From Asparagopsis taxiformis (lineage: Eukaryota; Rhodophyta; Florideophyceae; Bonnemaisoniales; Bonnemaisoniaceae): a DNA stretch of 64,000 nt. This document shows positions 1 to 9,634 of this stretch, piece after piece. Location: the NCBI GenBank assembly GCA_030407315.1, contig JALQPE010001985.1:46384-110383 (forward strand). Direction: 5' to 3'. Below the pieces are notes generated by a model. That model made no database searches. It had not been told where the DNA came from and worked only from the letters and a program-made list of their open reading frames with translations. A program made the position numbers and the translations under genes. Numbering within the stretch: the first letter of the stretch is position 1; every line of letters starts with the position of its first letter.

Positions 1-2
1 CG

Positions 3-779
3 GACTCAGAACATTCAAAACCCCTCGACACATCGAAGCACAACTACCACGCACTCATTGGCAGTATCAGATATCTGGCAGACTCCACCAGGCCAGATAT
101 ATCTTTCATCACAGGATATCTAGGCCGATTCTCCCAAGAACCCACGACACACCACTGGAAGTCTGCCCTCCGTGTACTGCGCTACCTTAAAGCAACTATA
201 AAAACGGGCATACATTACAAAGTTGGACTCACAGAAACCCTCCAATCGCATTCAGATAGCGACTATGCTGCATGCACAGAAACAAGAAGATCAACATCCG
301 GAACCTACATCACATACAATACAGCACCGATTGCATGGCAATCTAAGAGGCAGAGATTCATAGCCACCAGTACTTGGGCGGCAGAGTATGTCGCAGCATT
401 CCACACTGCTCAACACACCTTTTGTCTCCGCAACCTCCTAAATGACCTCCGACACCCAGAATCCAAACCAACAAAACTATACATGGACAACACCGGAGCT
501 ATAACTACAGCTAACACGTCGCATCCCACACCCAAATCTAAACATATTGATATCAAATATCACTATCTGAAGGAACTCATCAACCGCCAAATGATACAAA
601 TTGAGTACATTCCGACGAACAAAAACAACGCAGATATAATGACCAAAGCCTTCAAACCAGCACAGTTCCAACAAAAACTCCAATTACTACAGCTCTCGCA
701 GTCTGCGGCGTGCGGCGACTGTCGGATGATCAAAACATCTCCACCCCGCAGCCAGCTCAAGCCTACATCTGTCGGATGA
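3..779 (+). CDS. copia Pol C-terminus (RT thumb and RNase H), partial
   Basis: The reading frame is open from the window edge. It shows the copia sequence around LADSTRPDISF, the RNase H segments SDSDYAACTETRRSTSG, WAAEYVA and LYMDNTGA, and the terminal NADIMTKAFKP motif, in the order normal for copia. The RNase H acidic residues are present. The catalytic centre of the reverse transcriptase lies upstream of the window. The frame runs on through the first copy of the LTR-start motif and the leader and stops inside the LTR at 777-779, so the last 25 or so residues come from non-coding element ends. Confidence 0.9.
   Translation, partial: DSEHSKPLDTSKHNYHALIGSIRYLADSTRPDISFITGYLGRFSQEPTTHHWKSALRVLRYLKATIKTGIHYKVGLTETLQSHSDSDYAACTETRRSTSGTYITYNTAPIAWQSKRQRFIATSTWAAEYVAAFHTAQHTFCLRNLLNDLRHPESKPTKLYMDNTGAITTANTSHPTPKSKHIDIKYHYLKELINRQMIQIEYIPTNKNNADIMTKAFKPAQFQQKLQLLQLSQSAACGDCRMIKTSPPRSQLKPTSVG
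703..751 (+). other. E1 3' leader with potential hairpin
   Basis: CTGCGG (703-708) can pair with CCGCAG (746-751). The loop holds GCGGCGAC followed by TGTCGGATGATCA (720-732), a 13-nt copy of the start of the LTR, which begins 50 bp later at 770. The same layout with a different stem sequence is seen in E2, E3, E4 and E6. No long purine tract precedes 720; GCGGCGAC is shared with E2 at the same place and may mark the plus-strand start. Confidence 0.6.
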
Positions 780-901
780 TCATACAACTATTACACCTTT
801 TACGCATTACAGTACACACTTAGAACAGTATTTAAGCTCGGCGACGACGCCATTCGCATGAACTAAAGAGGTATCGATCTCATTCATCCTCATGATCAAC
901 A
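770..901 (+). repeat. E1 3' LTR
   Basis: 132 bp, starts TGTCGGATGATCA and ends CAACA, with TG...CA termini. It aligns along its whole length with the 131-bp LTR at 15148-15278. Confidence 0.88.
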
Positions 902-1779
902 CGAGGGAAATCAAGTTGGGATATATCCCAAAAAATCGACAGTTCCGCTGGCGGCGCGATGAACGCGTGTTTTTGGACAGCTGTCCGGTTATTGTCCTTA
1001 CCAGTTCGCAAACTTAAAACTTTCAAACCGGTTACCGTTTCACCAGCTAGATCCCCTATTTTCAAGTTTTCAGGGACATTGATTTCAAAAAATCACAACC
1101 CTTGTTTGAAATTGTTCAATTGGTGACAGAAAAGCTTCCCCCTATTGGTCCAGAATAGAAAGTTACAAAATATATTGCGTCGAAATCGAGTTTGTCGCTT
1201 ACGGAGTCTAGTCAACAAGTGGACCAATGCGCGCACAGTGCACTCCTGAGAGCCGCACAGTTTACCCCGATCACAACATATCATCATCTGCAATTCCGTG
1301 GCTTTTGCTTTCTTGTATTGGGATATCCGGGAAACCAGCTCGCATTCCAATTCTAGTGCTTGCACAGGTACAGCATTCTTTGTAGTCTCAGATCTTTCTA
1401 ACAGAATCGTGGCCATTGTGCGCCACCAACCAAGTCCGCGAACCGACCTCCGGGGGCGTAATCATCGACAAATGAGCGTAAACCGCGCGCTATTTCAATC
1501 GAGCCCCATCCCCCGCTTCGATACGCCGCATATTCAGGTGGTAGCCTATCCCTCCGAACAAGATCAAACAAACAATCGGCACTTTACTTTGACCGATATA
1601 CGCTTACTTACTTCTATACGCTTACTTCATTCACAAATCATTTAGTGCTACTCGTTATGCAATATGACATCAAACCACTCGGCATTCAACCAAAACGTAT
1701 CCACATCAATTCTTCGTCGACCTCTTTCGATCTTCCATCCAAACACCATATCTATCTTCACACGCTTTGTCCTTCCCAT
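902..1779. other. 3' flank of Cys-rich gene A, no gene seen
   Basis: Only short overlapping ORFs occur here and none has recognisable motifs. The part from about 1447 to 1779 is shared with the flanks of genes B, C and D. Sequence before 1447 matches only the flank of D closely; B and C share a different version, although a segment near 1150-1250 is still recognisably related between the two types. Confidence 0.6.
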
Positions 1780-2757
1780 CTAGAACACGCACTGATTCGT
1801 CACGAGCGACAACGTCCCTCCGCATGCAGTGCAGCACGTGTTCACTATCACTGTAGCACTCGGGACAAAGAACCCAAATCCGTCAGGCGTGCATCGGGAA
1901 TCCAACAGCGGACGCAGACAGTTGTTGTAGCACGGCGTAAGTCCAGGCATATTCTGTGGTGGTCCATCAATCGCAGCCAACACAGTCACTGTCCTCCTCT
2001 CCGCTCCACACTGACACACCCCGTCAATCGCTGTCGCTCCAATCGATCCCTGTACAGTGAACGTGCACGCTGGCGACGGTGTCGGTGTCACCGATGGTGT
2101 CGCGGTCACAGACGGCGACGGTGACGCCAGTGCAGATGGAGACGATGACGGGCTTGCACCTGGGCTCATCGAGGGAGTAGGTGTGACTGTCGCCGTAGCA
2201 GTTGCGGTGGCTGTGGGGGTAGAACTGGGAACCTGAGCAACAGGGAGTGCACAGATGAAACCACCAGACGGGGCGAGGACACACGATCGGACGACACATC
2301 CGAGGGCTCTGTTGAAGGGCTGTGCGCACTGAGCCTCTGAGACTGCCCTGTTTGCGTTACAGAAGTTGGGGCAGAGGAGGGGAGCGGGGCCAGGAGCTGG
2401 AGCTGGAGCGGGCACGGGGACCGGTGCTGGAGCGGGAACCGGGGCGGGGACGGGACGGGGGCGAGGGGGTGCACGACACTGGAAACCGCGACGAACGTTG
2501 GGATCGGTTGATCGTCGGCATCTCCTGATGCGACAGGCGAGGCCCCTTGTGCAAGAGCGTCCACAGTCGCGGACAGCCTTGGAGCGATTGCGATAACACA
2601 CTCTGGGGCAGGAGCCGCAGGGGCGGTTAGGGCGGAGAGCCTGATGCTGAGTGGTGGAGGGGAGGGAGTCGGTGTCAGCTGTGGAATGTTCGACAGCGAA
2701 GGAAGTGGAGAGGAGAATGGCAGCGAAGAGTAGAGTGAGAAGGGCGAAGAACTTCAT
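1780..2757 (-). CDS. Secreted three-module cysteine-rich protein, copy A
   Basis: A 325-residue protein. The start at 2757 is chosen because it opens directly on a signal peptide (MKFFALLTLLFAAILLSTSFA, residues 1-21); an in-frame ATG 30 codons upstream would bury it and lies in the 5' leader. After a short propeptide-like stretch come a basic Cys module (about residues 43-93), a Pro/Ala linker of PAPVPAP repeats, a second related Cys module ending GGFIC, a Ser/Thr/Pro/Ala linker, and a C-terminal Cys module with CQCG, CYNNC, CCTACGG and a final CVF. The alternation of disulfide-type modules with extensible, probably O-glycosylated linkers suggests an extracellular-matrix or wall protein. I do not recognise the family. 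No intron is evident. Copy D is identical in predicted protein. Confidence 0.8.
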   Translation of the reverse strand: MKFFALLTLLFAAILLSTSFAVEHSTADTDSLPSTTQHQALRPNRPCGSCPRVCYRNRSKAVRDCGRSCTRGLACRIRRCRRSTDPNVRRGFQCRAPPRPRPVPAPVPAPAPVPVPAPAPAPGPAPLLCPNFCNANRAVSEAQCAQPFNRALGCVVRSCVLAPSGGFICALPVAQVPSSTPTATATATATVTPTPSMSPGASPSSSPSALASPSPSVTATPSVTPTPSPACTFTVQGSIGATAIDGVCQCGAERRTVTVLAAIDGPPQNMPGLTPCYNNCLRPLLDSRCTPDGFGFFVPSATVIVNTCCTACGGTLSLVTNQCVF

Positions 2758-2851
2758 GATGAAGGTTTGCGGTATTGAGTTGGATGGATGGTATGCAAAT
2801 TGTGCGCGAATGGTTTGGTGGTGAATAGAAGAAAAGTGCCGGCGCAAGGAA

Positions 2852-2858
2852 TTATATA
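2852..2858 (-). promoter_or_regulatory. TATA box of gene A
   Basis: TATATAA on the minus strand, 95 bp upstream of the chosen start codon. The same element precedes copies B and D, but not C, which has its own. Confidence 0.6.
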
Positions 2859-4427
2859 GAGTTTGAGAACAGCGATTGAAGTGGAGTGCAGCAGGAAAGG
2901 TCGTGGATCCTCGTGTGTTGTATCAGCAATTGGCTTACTGTGCAATTCATCGGTGCTCCTCAGAGGTGAATGCGTCAAGGCAGTGCAAGCCATACGATGG
3001 TGTATCTAGAACGTCCATCAAGGCTGCTGCTGGTCGAGATGAATTGCTGGACAAACGGATACATCTACAGGAGGTTTGTCGAGATGACAAGGTAAAGGCA
3101 GGAGGGCTGAATTGGAACGGGGTAGAAGGAAAGGTAGTACTGGCGGCCAGCGACTGACTGGTTTTTCTCGATTGCACCAGTACATATGATTGCGTGGAAA
3201 ATACCGCCTGTGTTGAAAACGTCAGTTCAATGCTGATGGTGGTATATCTCCTGCGCCTGCTCACGATTGAGCGATGGAAACGGCCCATACACATCACGCT
3301 GTCCGTCACACAGTGTCTGGTTCTCTGGAGGCCACGGAACCAGGGTACGGGATAGATCGTGACTAGCGTTCCAGATGCAGATTGTTACAGTCGATGGGAC
3401 AGGATATCTGAAGTTGAACTGGCGCTTGAGCAATTTCCACAGTACTATGGTGTGAGGGGTGTATGCACCTGTCGATTCCTCCCGTCTACTTGGCAGCAGG
3501 CTTAGTGTAGCTGGAGTTTCAACATGTCATCACTGTAAATCTTCTCGTAATCTGTGGATGAAAAGGATATGACTACAGACGATTTGTTACATGTGCTGGC
3601 CCAGCACGAATGACCACACCGAAAAAGTGCCAGCACAAGGGAATGTAGCAGGATGACTGCGCTTCAAGCAGACTGCGCCGCTCGGGATTGCAGGACATGT
3701 TATTTGATTCCAACTGGAGACACACTTGTCAGATGCCAAGTTGGTGACGATGGTCGGTCTACGTCATCTGACGTCTGATGCCATGAGTGGTGACCTAATC
3801 AAAACATCTAGATTACAGTAGTCATGTTCGATATGGTACACACATGTGTTTCATCCCTGACACTGGTTGGGCGGTGTGTTGATGATAGCACCCGGGTGTT
3901 CCGGAAACGACTCATGGTAGGCATATACGGGAGAATGGCCAGAATTCTCTCAAAGTCCTGCAAGACGTACCATCAAGAAATTATTGCGTTTCATCATGTG
4001 ACAATCTAGGAGGCACCTCGCGTCCGACAGACGTGACCTTGGATCGAGGAAACATAAGCACCATGACCACTCATCCAGCTTGAAGGCAATCCATTCTATG
4101 GAAGCACCATCGAGTGTACATTAGCCAATTATTATCGCCTGGATGAAACGCTTCTTGTCGGGGGTGTAGTCACTTGCGCATGGGTAATTCAAATTGCGTC
4201 TCCAAAAAGTTTGACAACTCGTATCACTGAAAGCGTTTTCTTACGACGCAAAGACAACTTGTCCTGGATAAGCTGTACTTGACATACCGCATGTAGCGTA
4301 TGTCACATACCCTGCCTCAGATAGAAAATGTCATTTTACGTCTCCTCGAAACATCGAGGTGCGCCGGTAGCAGCAAAACACTTGATCTCAAGTTTCCGGA
4401 CTAGGGGCAAAGGGGGGGGGATAAACA
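2859..4427. other. Upstream region of gene A, no convincing gene
   Basis: ORFs of 60-120 residues occur on both strands but overlap each other and lack motifs. The segment is repeated inverted at 22277-22819 plus 28020-29040, and directly at 52030-53599. Its only clear landmarks are the E7 insertion site (near 3880) and a run of G at 4412-4420 just before the E2 site. Confidence 0.6.
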
Positions 4428-4432
4428 GTCCA

Positions 4433-4542
4433 TGAGGAATAACTTATACACTCTATATCTATACACTGTACAATTAGTATTTAACCGTCGGCCGCCAATG
4501 ACGGCGATCAATAAACAGACACATGAGACCATTATCTCCACA
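4433..4542 (+). repeat. E2 5' LTR
   Basis: 110 bp, TGAGGAATAACTT...CTCCACA. It contains a TATTTAA element and AATAAA near position 4510, as expected for promoter and polyadenylation signals in a short LTR. Confidence 0.92.
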
Positions 4543-4560
4543 GGTTATCGGCCCAGACGC
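4543..4560 (+). other. E2 primer binding site
   Basis: GGTTATCGGCCCAGACGC directly follows the LTR. It resembles the complement of the anticodon arm of initiator tRNA-Met, the half-tRNA priming used by Drosophila copia, except that the position matching the anticodon reads ATC instead of ATG. E3, E4 and E6 share the first ten bases. Confidence 0.7.
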
Positions 4561-4770
4561 AACCAACAAACCCGCCCACCATCCCGGCACATTGCCATCC
4601 TCTCTCTCATCCTTCAGGAGCGAAGCATTCTCCCGCCCTTCCTTTGCTTGCGGCGACGCATACTCCCGCCCACAGCGTTACGGCACAGCCTCATTTTTTT
4701 TTCTACCCTGCGGCGACGCATCCTCCCGCCCAACATACGCCATACAACGCACACATCACTACACCTCACT

Positions 4771-5627
4771 ATGTCTACCACACCGATACCGAACTCGTCA
4801 CAGCCTGTCCTACCACAGTTGGAAATACCAACCCTCACACGATCAAACTTCATTGCTTGGCGTTTAAGCGTTGAACACTTTGCTCGCTCCCTCGGCGTAC
4901 TTTACTACCTGCACAAAGCAATACCCGTTACCGATTCACAACCGGAACTTGAATCGCACATGAACCGACACTCCCAAGCACAGTTATTGGTCCTTACCAC
5001 CCTGTCTCCTGACATAGTTGAGCAGTTCACCGACATCGACCTTCAAGGCCCTGTTTATCTGCTATTCGACAAAATAAGAACCAAACTCACGGCCCCTAAC
5101 CCGGAGCATTCACCTCCTAACCTCCGCAGACAAGCCCAAAACATAAAATGGAACTCATCTCTCACCGTAAGCGAATATTATGCCAAACATGAAGCAGTTC
5201 GCCTGCTAATGATTCGCTCCGATTACCCTGATATCTCTGACGAACAGACAACCATCAGATTCATTCTCGAAGGTATTGAAAACCACCCCGACTGGACACA
5301 TTTAACCAAATGATCAGCAACCACACTGATCTTAACCCTTCTCATAAATTCAGTATCAACCAACTCATATCGATGATGTCTAAACACGAAGACATTACCA
5401 AGCGCACGGCGACACCCCCTTATTCCAAACAACGCTTCAAAAACTCCCAGAACGAAACGGACCTTTGAAAACAATTACCGCCCTCAACCTAACACATCAT
5501 CACACCATGTCCCCTTCCGTTCTCACCGTTATCACTCAAACACCCTGAGAAACCCACCTCCGAATCACACTGGACTTTGGTGCTCATACCACGGCTCACC
5601 AACTCATTCCACAAAAACTGCCGAGCA
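4771..5627 (+). pseudogene. E2 gag, frameshifted
   Basis: The start at 4771 opens MSTTPIPNSS and leads into a copia-type Gag (SNFIAWRLSVEHFARSLG, later MIRSDYPDISDEQTTIRFILEGI). The frame breaks near 5300, continues in another frame to a stop at 5466-5468, and returns to the first frame before the nucleocapsid knuckle near 5581-5622. That knuckle has ligand order C-X2-H-X4-H-X4-C (WCSYHG..H...NC) and is itself crossed by a shift at the A-run about 5613-5617. Gag would package the element RNA in cytoplasmic particles. As read here it cannot yield one continuous product. Confidence 0.75.
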
Positions 5628-7361
5628 CGCCAGTACTTTCTCGCCCGCCACAACAAACAAGAAAAACAAACCAAGCCTTCCGCATTCAAGATTGACAACA
5701 CCCTTGATCCTCACTCACCACCTGAGTCAAACACAGACTCATCAGACTCTGTAAGTCACCTTGAAGCTAATTCATTCCTATTAGACTCTGGTGCTAACCC
5801 ATCATACATCACTTCTCCCCTACCAGGAATAAAGGAAGTGAAATCTACCACAGTTATTGCCAACGGGCAAACTTCACCCACCACCCATTCGGACAAGATA
5901 TCCCTCCCCATATCACCCACTACGTCCCTTCCCGCACACACGTTCACCGTAGCGCCTCACCTTCATAAAAATCTGCTCTCGGTAAGCGAGATTGCCAAAA
6001 CACCCGACATACTCTTCCAGAAAAAGCGCGCATTCATCACGACACGTTCCAAGACACCTCACCGTCGCAAAATTATGGCTACAATACCACGGACCACAAC
6101 AGGCATGTACGAAATGACTGTACCATCCCGGCTTCGCAATTCGGCGAACGCCGCTCGATCCTACACTCTGCCAACCAAACGAATGAAACAAAAACCTTCC
6201 ACACCAAAAACCCGTCGCATCCCAGCCGCCCCACTTCAAAAACCTATACCCGCTCGTCTCAAACGAGCCTCGAAACCATCACGCAAGAGCCATGCTAAAC
6301 GAAAATTACCCATGCACAAACACCCCAACAAAAAAATTCACATCGACCTTCCTTCCACCACCAGGGACTATTACAATTGGCACATTAAGATGAATCACAT
6401 CCATCCCACCAAACTGCATCTCATGGCAAAACGCCAACTAGTGGACAACCTACCACCTACACTCCTTCGCACGCCACCCCCATTGACTTGCTCGGGCTGC
6501 TCTGTCGGCAAGAAATCTGCCGCACCATTCCGACGCACCACTCGCCAAAGCAGCATTGGCACCCACTTACACACCGACATTTGCGGTCCGCTACCCACCA
6601 CCTCCCTGAAAGACAACAAATACTTCATTACTTTCTTAGATGAGGGTAGCCGATATCTGAACGTTCACTGCGCTCCTACAAAATCGGATGCAGCGTCATT
6701 CATAAAAACCCACATTAACACAACACACCATACCACACCTCACTGCATTGAACATTTCACATCAGACAATGCAAAGGAATTCTATTCGAAATCACTTACA
6801 ACATTCTATGATCAACAGCACATAGTCACACACCCCACCATCCCACACACACCCCAGGAAAACTCCCTGGCTGAACGTATTAACCGTACAATCATGAACA
6901 CAGCACGTGCAACCCTGCTATCCTCCAACCTCCCACTCGAGCTTTGGGACTACGCAGTCCTAGCAGCTGCTGACACACACAACCACACACCACACAGTGT
7001 CACCAAACAACTTCCGGCAACCCTCTGGTTTGGATGCAAACCAGAAGTACATACCTTACTTCCCTTTGGCACTACCGGTTACATTCACAACCCCTCCCCA
7101 CGTCACAAACTGGCACCGCGTGCCACCCTGGTTCACTATATTGGCCGCTATGACTACCGCCATTATCACGTGTACAACCCCAACACCAACCAAATCAGCC
7201 GCTGCCGTATCCGCGATTTCTCAACGTATGACCCTACAACAGACCCGGTAGTCACATCACAAGCCCACTCCACTACTGAACCGCCATTCACAGAACCAAA
7301 AAACACTCGCTCAGGCTCGCAAGGCACCAGACGCCCACCAATGGTCAATCGCCTACAATAA
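5577..7361 (+). CDS. E2 protease-integrase segment
   Basis: An open frame of 594 codons. The aspartic protease motif is LLDSGANPSY with Asp about residue 70. A GAG-pre-integrase zinc region follows (WHIKMNHIHPTKL, later CSGCSVGKK). The integrase core has HTDICGP (Asp about 334), TSDNAKE (Asp about 397) and LAERIN (Glu about 433), a D-62-D-35-E spacing as in copia. The frame leaves the true Pol frame at an A6 run near 7298-7303; RT continues one frame over. The nominal start codon is out of context because the real Pol frame comes from upstream. Confidence 0.85.
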   Translation: MVLIPRLTNSFHKNCRARQYFLARHNKQEKQTKPSAFKIDNTLDPHSPPESNTDSSDSVSHLEANSFLLDSGANPSYITSPLPGIKEVKSTTVIANGQTSPTTHSDKISLPISPTTSLPAHTFTVAPHLHKNLLSVSEIAKTPDILFQKKRAFITTRSKTPHRRKIMATIPRTTTGMYEMTVPSRLRNSANAARSYTLPTKRMKQKPSTPKTRRIPAAPLQKPIPARLKRASKPSRKSHAKRKLPMHKHPNKKIHIDLPSTTRDYYNWHIKMNHIHPTKLHLMAKRQLVDNLPPTLLRTPPPLTCSGCSVGKKSAAPFRRTTRQSSIGTHLHTDICGPLPTTSLKDNKYFITFLDEGSRYLNVHCAPTKSDAASFIKTHINTTHHTTPHCIEHFTSDNAKEFYSKSLTTFYDQQHIVTHPTIPHTPQENSLAERINRTIMNTARATLLSSNLPLELWDYAVLAAADTHNHTPHSVTKQLPATLWFGCKPEVHTLLPFGTTGYIHNPSPRHKLAPRATLVHYIGRYDYRHYHVYNPNTNQISRCRIRDFSTYDPTTDPVVTSQAHSTTEPPFTEPKNTRSGSQGTRRPPMVNRLQ

Positions 7362-8886
7362 GGAAATCAATGGCCTGGAAGCACGCGGCACACTCACATA
7401 CATCCACAAATCCAAAGTCCCAACCAACACACGCCTACTCCCCACCACTACTGTCCTGCGCCTGAAAAAGGACAGCAACGGCAAGCCAACCATCCGCAAA
7501 GTTCGCTGCACCATCCGAGGAGATCGACAAATCGAGGGCTTACATTATGATCCATCTGACCTCTCCAGCCCCGTTGCGCAGAGAGACAGCATCCGCTCTG
7601 CCCTTGCCCTTGCTGCAGCTCACAACTATTACACGTTCCACTGGGACTTAGAATCTGCCTTCCTCCATGAAGACTTTACAGAGCAACACCAACTATACGT
7701 CCGCCAGCCTAAACAATTCGACGGCACAGAAAAATACCCAGACCATGTCGCCAAACTAACCGGGAACATGTACGGCTGCAAACAAGCGTGCAAGATTTTT
7801 ACAGACGGCCTCGCTTCATTCCTCACCAAAATGAAATTCACACGCCTCACATCAGACCCTTGTTCCTTTCTCCTCCACGACGAAACACAAACAAAACTCT
7901 TTGTCTTACTCACCATCACTGTTGATGACTTCTTAGTTGTCACAAACCACCCTCCCCTCTCTGACAAAGTCAAAACCAAACTCTCTCGCAAATACAAACT
8001 GAAGGATCTCGGCCAAGTACAGCACATACTCGGCTGGAAAGTCTCCCACTCTAATGACGGAATTAAGATATCCCAACCAAGCTACATCCACGATCTACTC
8101 GAAAAATACCGCCTTACGGAAGCCAAGACGTCATCATCACCCATAGCATCTGAATTAATTACCCCAAACTCCACGTCCGCCAAGCCGCTTGACGAATCAA
8201 CTCATGATTACAAAGGCTTGATCGGGTCACTGCGATACCTCGCTGATTCGACAAGACCAGACATATCCTTCATTGTCGGATTCCTGAGCCGCTCAGCTCA
8301 TCAGCCAACCACCCATGACTGGAAATCTGCACTACGCGTCCTGCGTTTCTTGAAAGGAACCATGACAACAGGAATCACTTACTCACGAAAACTCTCATCC
8401 ACACTCACCGCGTACTCCGACTCTGACCATGCGGCATGTCCAAAAACTCGCCGCTCAACCTCGGGTTCAATTATCTTCTACAACGGTGCTCCCATCTCGT
8501 GGCAATCGAAACGCCAACGCACCGTATCACCATCCACTTTTGCAGCAGAATACATTGCCTCGTTTCACACAACCGAACTGCTCCGCACCGTCTCCAACTT
8601 CTTTACAGAACTCCAACACCACGACGGCCAACCAATCCCACTCTTCATCGATAATGCTGCCGCCATCACAACCGCCAAAGCTAAATTTCCGACCCCCAAA
8701 TCACGCCACATTGACGTAAAATACCACTGGGTCAAAGAACAAGTGCGCAACAACTTCATTATCCCAACACACATCTCATCCTCGATGAATCCCGCAGATC
8801 TCCTAACAAAAGCCCTCAAACCGGCTCAATACACGTCAAAACTACCTCTTCTCCGACTAACAGCGTCCACGGCGCGCGGCGACTGA
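7301..8886 (+). CDS. E2 reverse transcriptase and RNase H
   Basis: Open in one frame from just after the A6 run. It shows the copia order: DAHQWSIAYNKEI, TIRKVRCTIRGDRQ, WDLESAFLHEDF, GNMYGCKQACKIF, then LTITVDDFLVVT. The usual YxDD tyrosine is threonine here. It continues with LADSTRPDISF and RNase H (SDSDHAACPKTRRSTSG, FAAEYIASFH, FIDNAAA, NPADLLTKALKP). It ends GD-stop exactly at the first copy of the LTR-start motif (8884). Confidence 0.85.
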
Positions 8887-8930
8887 GGAATAACTTTGTA
8901 ACTCTACGCACCGTGTCCACTCCTAGTCTC
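8868..8930 (+). other. E2 3' leader with potential hairpin
   Basis: TGAGGAATAACTT occurs at 8884-8896, 47 bp before the same motif that opens the 3' LTR at 8931. CACGGCGCG (8868-8876) can pair with CGCACCGTG (8907-8915), eight of nine positions, placing the first motif in the loop. The stem sequence is unrelated to those of E1 or E3. Confidence 0.6.
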
Positions 8931-9040
8931 TGAGGAATAACTTATACACTCTATATCTATACACTGTACAATTAGTATTTAACCGTCGGCCGCCAATGAC
9001 GGCGATCAATAAACAGACACATGAGACCATTATCTCCACA
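8931..9040 (+). repeat. E2 3' LTR
   Basis: 110 bp, identical by reading to the 5' LTR, followed by GTCCA. Confidence 0.92.
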
Positions 9041-9399
9041 GTCCAACGCTGATAGATGTGGTAGGATGTGGAGACCCCCAGAGCTTCGTATCGTACTGTG
9101 CCCCAATCACAATGCTTGGTGCCCGGAAACACTTGGACCAATAGACCAACTGCATCCGTTTCGTCCCCCAAATTAGCGTCTTCTGATTGGCGGCCAGCCA
9201 AATGGGTCAAAAATATGCCAACGGCCATGTATTGAAAACACGCTGGAATCGAGGGTCACCTTCGCCACAAGAAACGTGTGAAACGAATAGACCTTTGAAT
9301 TAAAAAAAATTAAATCCCCAGTATTTGTACTTGTTGTGATTGGATCCCTCAACTCAGGCACGTGGTGCCACATGATTGGCTATTACCTAGTTCAGGATA

Positions 9400-9561
9400 T
9401 GTCAGGATGCTAACTCATGCCACGAAATAATTGCAACCAACAGTGTCGGCAAAAGACGACACGCAACAAATAATTTACAAGAACCAAACTTACCCAACAG
9501 TATAAATAGTGTACAGCAAACATCAAAGTAAAAGAGGCAAGAGATCCTCATCGCTTCAACA
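9400..9561 (+). repeat. E3a 5' LTR
   Basis: 162 bp, TGTCAGGATGC...CTTCAACA. TATAAATA at 9501-9508 is a plausible promoter. Its first bases combine the TGT of the first motif copy at 13984 with the downstream sequence of the second at 14035. Confidence 0.92.
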
Positions 9562-9573
9562 GGTTATCGGCCC
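9562..9573 (+). other. E3a primer binding site
   Basis: GGTTATCGGCCC immediately after the LTR, again with ATC where a perfect initiator-tRNA half site would have ATG. Confidence 0.7.
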
Positions 9574-9634
9574 TCATATGCTTCACTGCGCTCTGCAAAA
9601 CAAACATCAACTCACATACCGCAAAACTCACAAA

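Larger units (their letters stand above)
1..901 (+). mobile_element. Ty1/copia element E1, 3' part only
   Basis: The 3' end of a copia retrotransposon enters from the left edge. It holds the end of the reverse transcriptase/RNase H reading frame, a leader segment and a 132-bp 3' LTR. The five bases after the LTR (CGAGG, 902-906) are also present at 50073-50077 in the second copy of this locus, where no element sits. This suggests CGAGG is the target-site duplication; the left copy of it lies outside the window. The same family recurs truncated at 15148. Confidence 0.9.
4433..9040 (+). mobile_element. Ty1/copia element E2, full length, young
   Basis: 4608 bp, bounded by 110-bp LTRs that read identical and by the 5-bp target duplication GTCCA (4428-4432 and 9041-9045). 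The other two copies of the locus, at 22259-22275 (inverted) and 53591-53610, carry a single GTCCA and no insertion. E2 therefore arrived after the palindrome and the tandem duplication formed, or is a haplotype difference. Order inside is gag, protease, integrase, RT, RNase H, as in copia. Confidence 0.95.

Noticed and set aside
1298..1645. A 115-codon ORF downstream of gene A
   Set aside because: No motif; part of it diverges between copies with frame-disrupting changes, and it overlaps a similar ORF on the other strand.
2166..2599. Several 76-134 codon ORFs on both strands over the Cys-rich gene, rich in Pro, Gly and Arg
   Set aside because: They are frame shadows of the GC-rich Pro/Ala linker; they recur in all four copies only because the gene does.
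4412..4425. G-run as a polypurine tract for an element ending at the E2 site
   Set aside because: It precedes the E2 target in copies without E2, and E2 starts there with its 5' LTR, so it belongs to the host sequence.
5577..5580. ATG-like start at the head of the E2 protease-integrase frame as a true pol start
   Set aside because: It falls inside the zinc-knuckle codons read in another frame; the frame opens through an indel and not through initiation.
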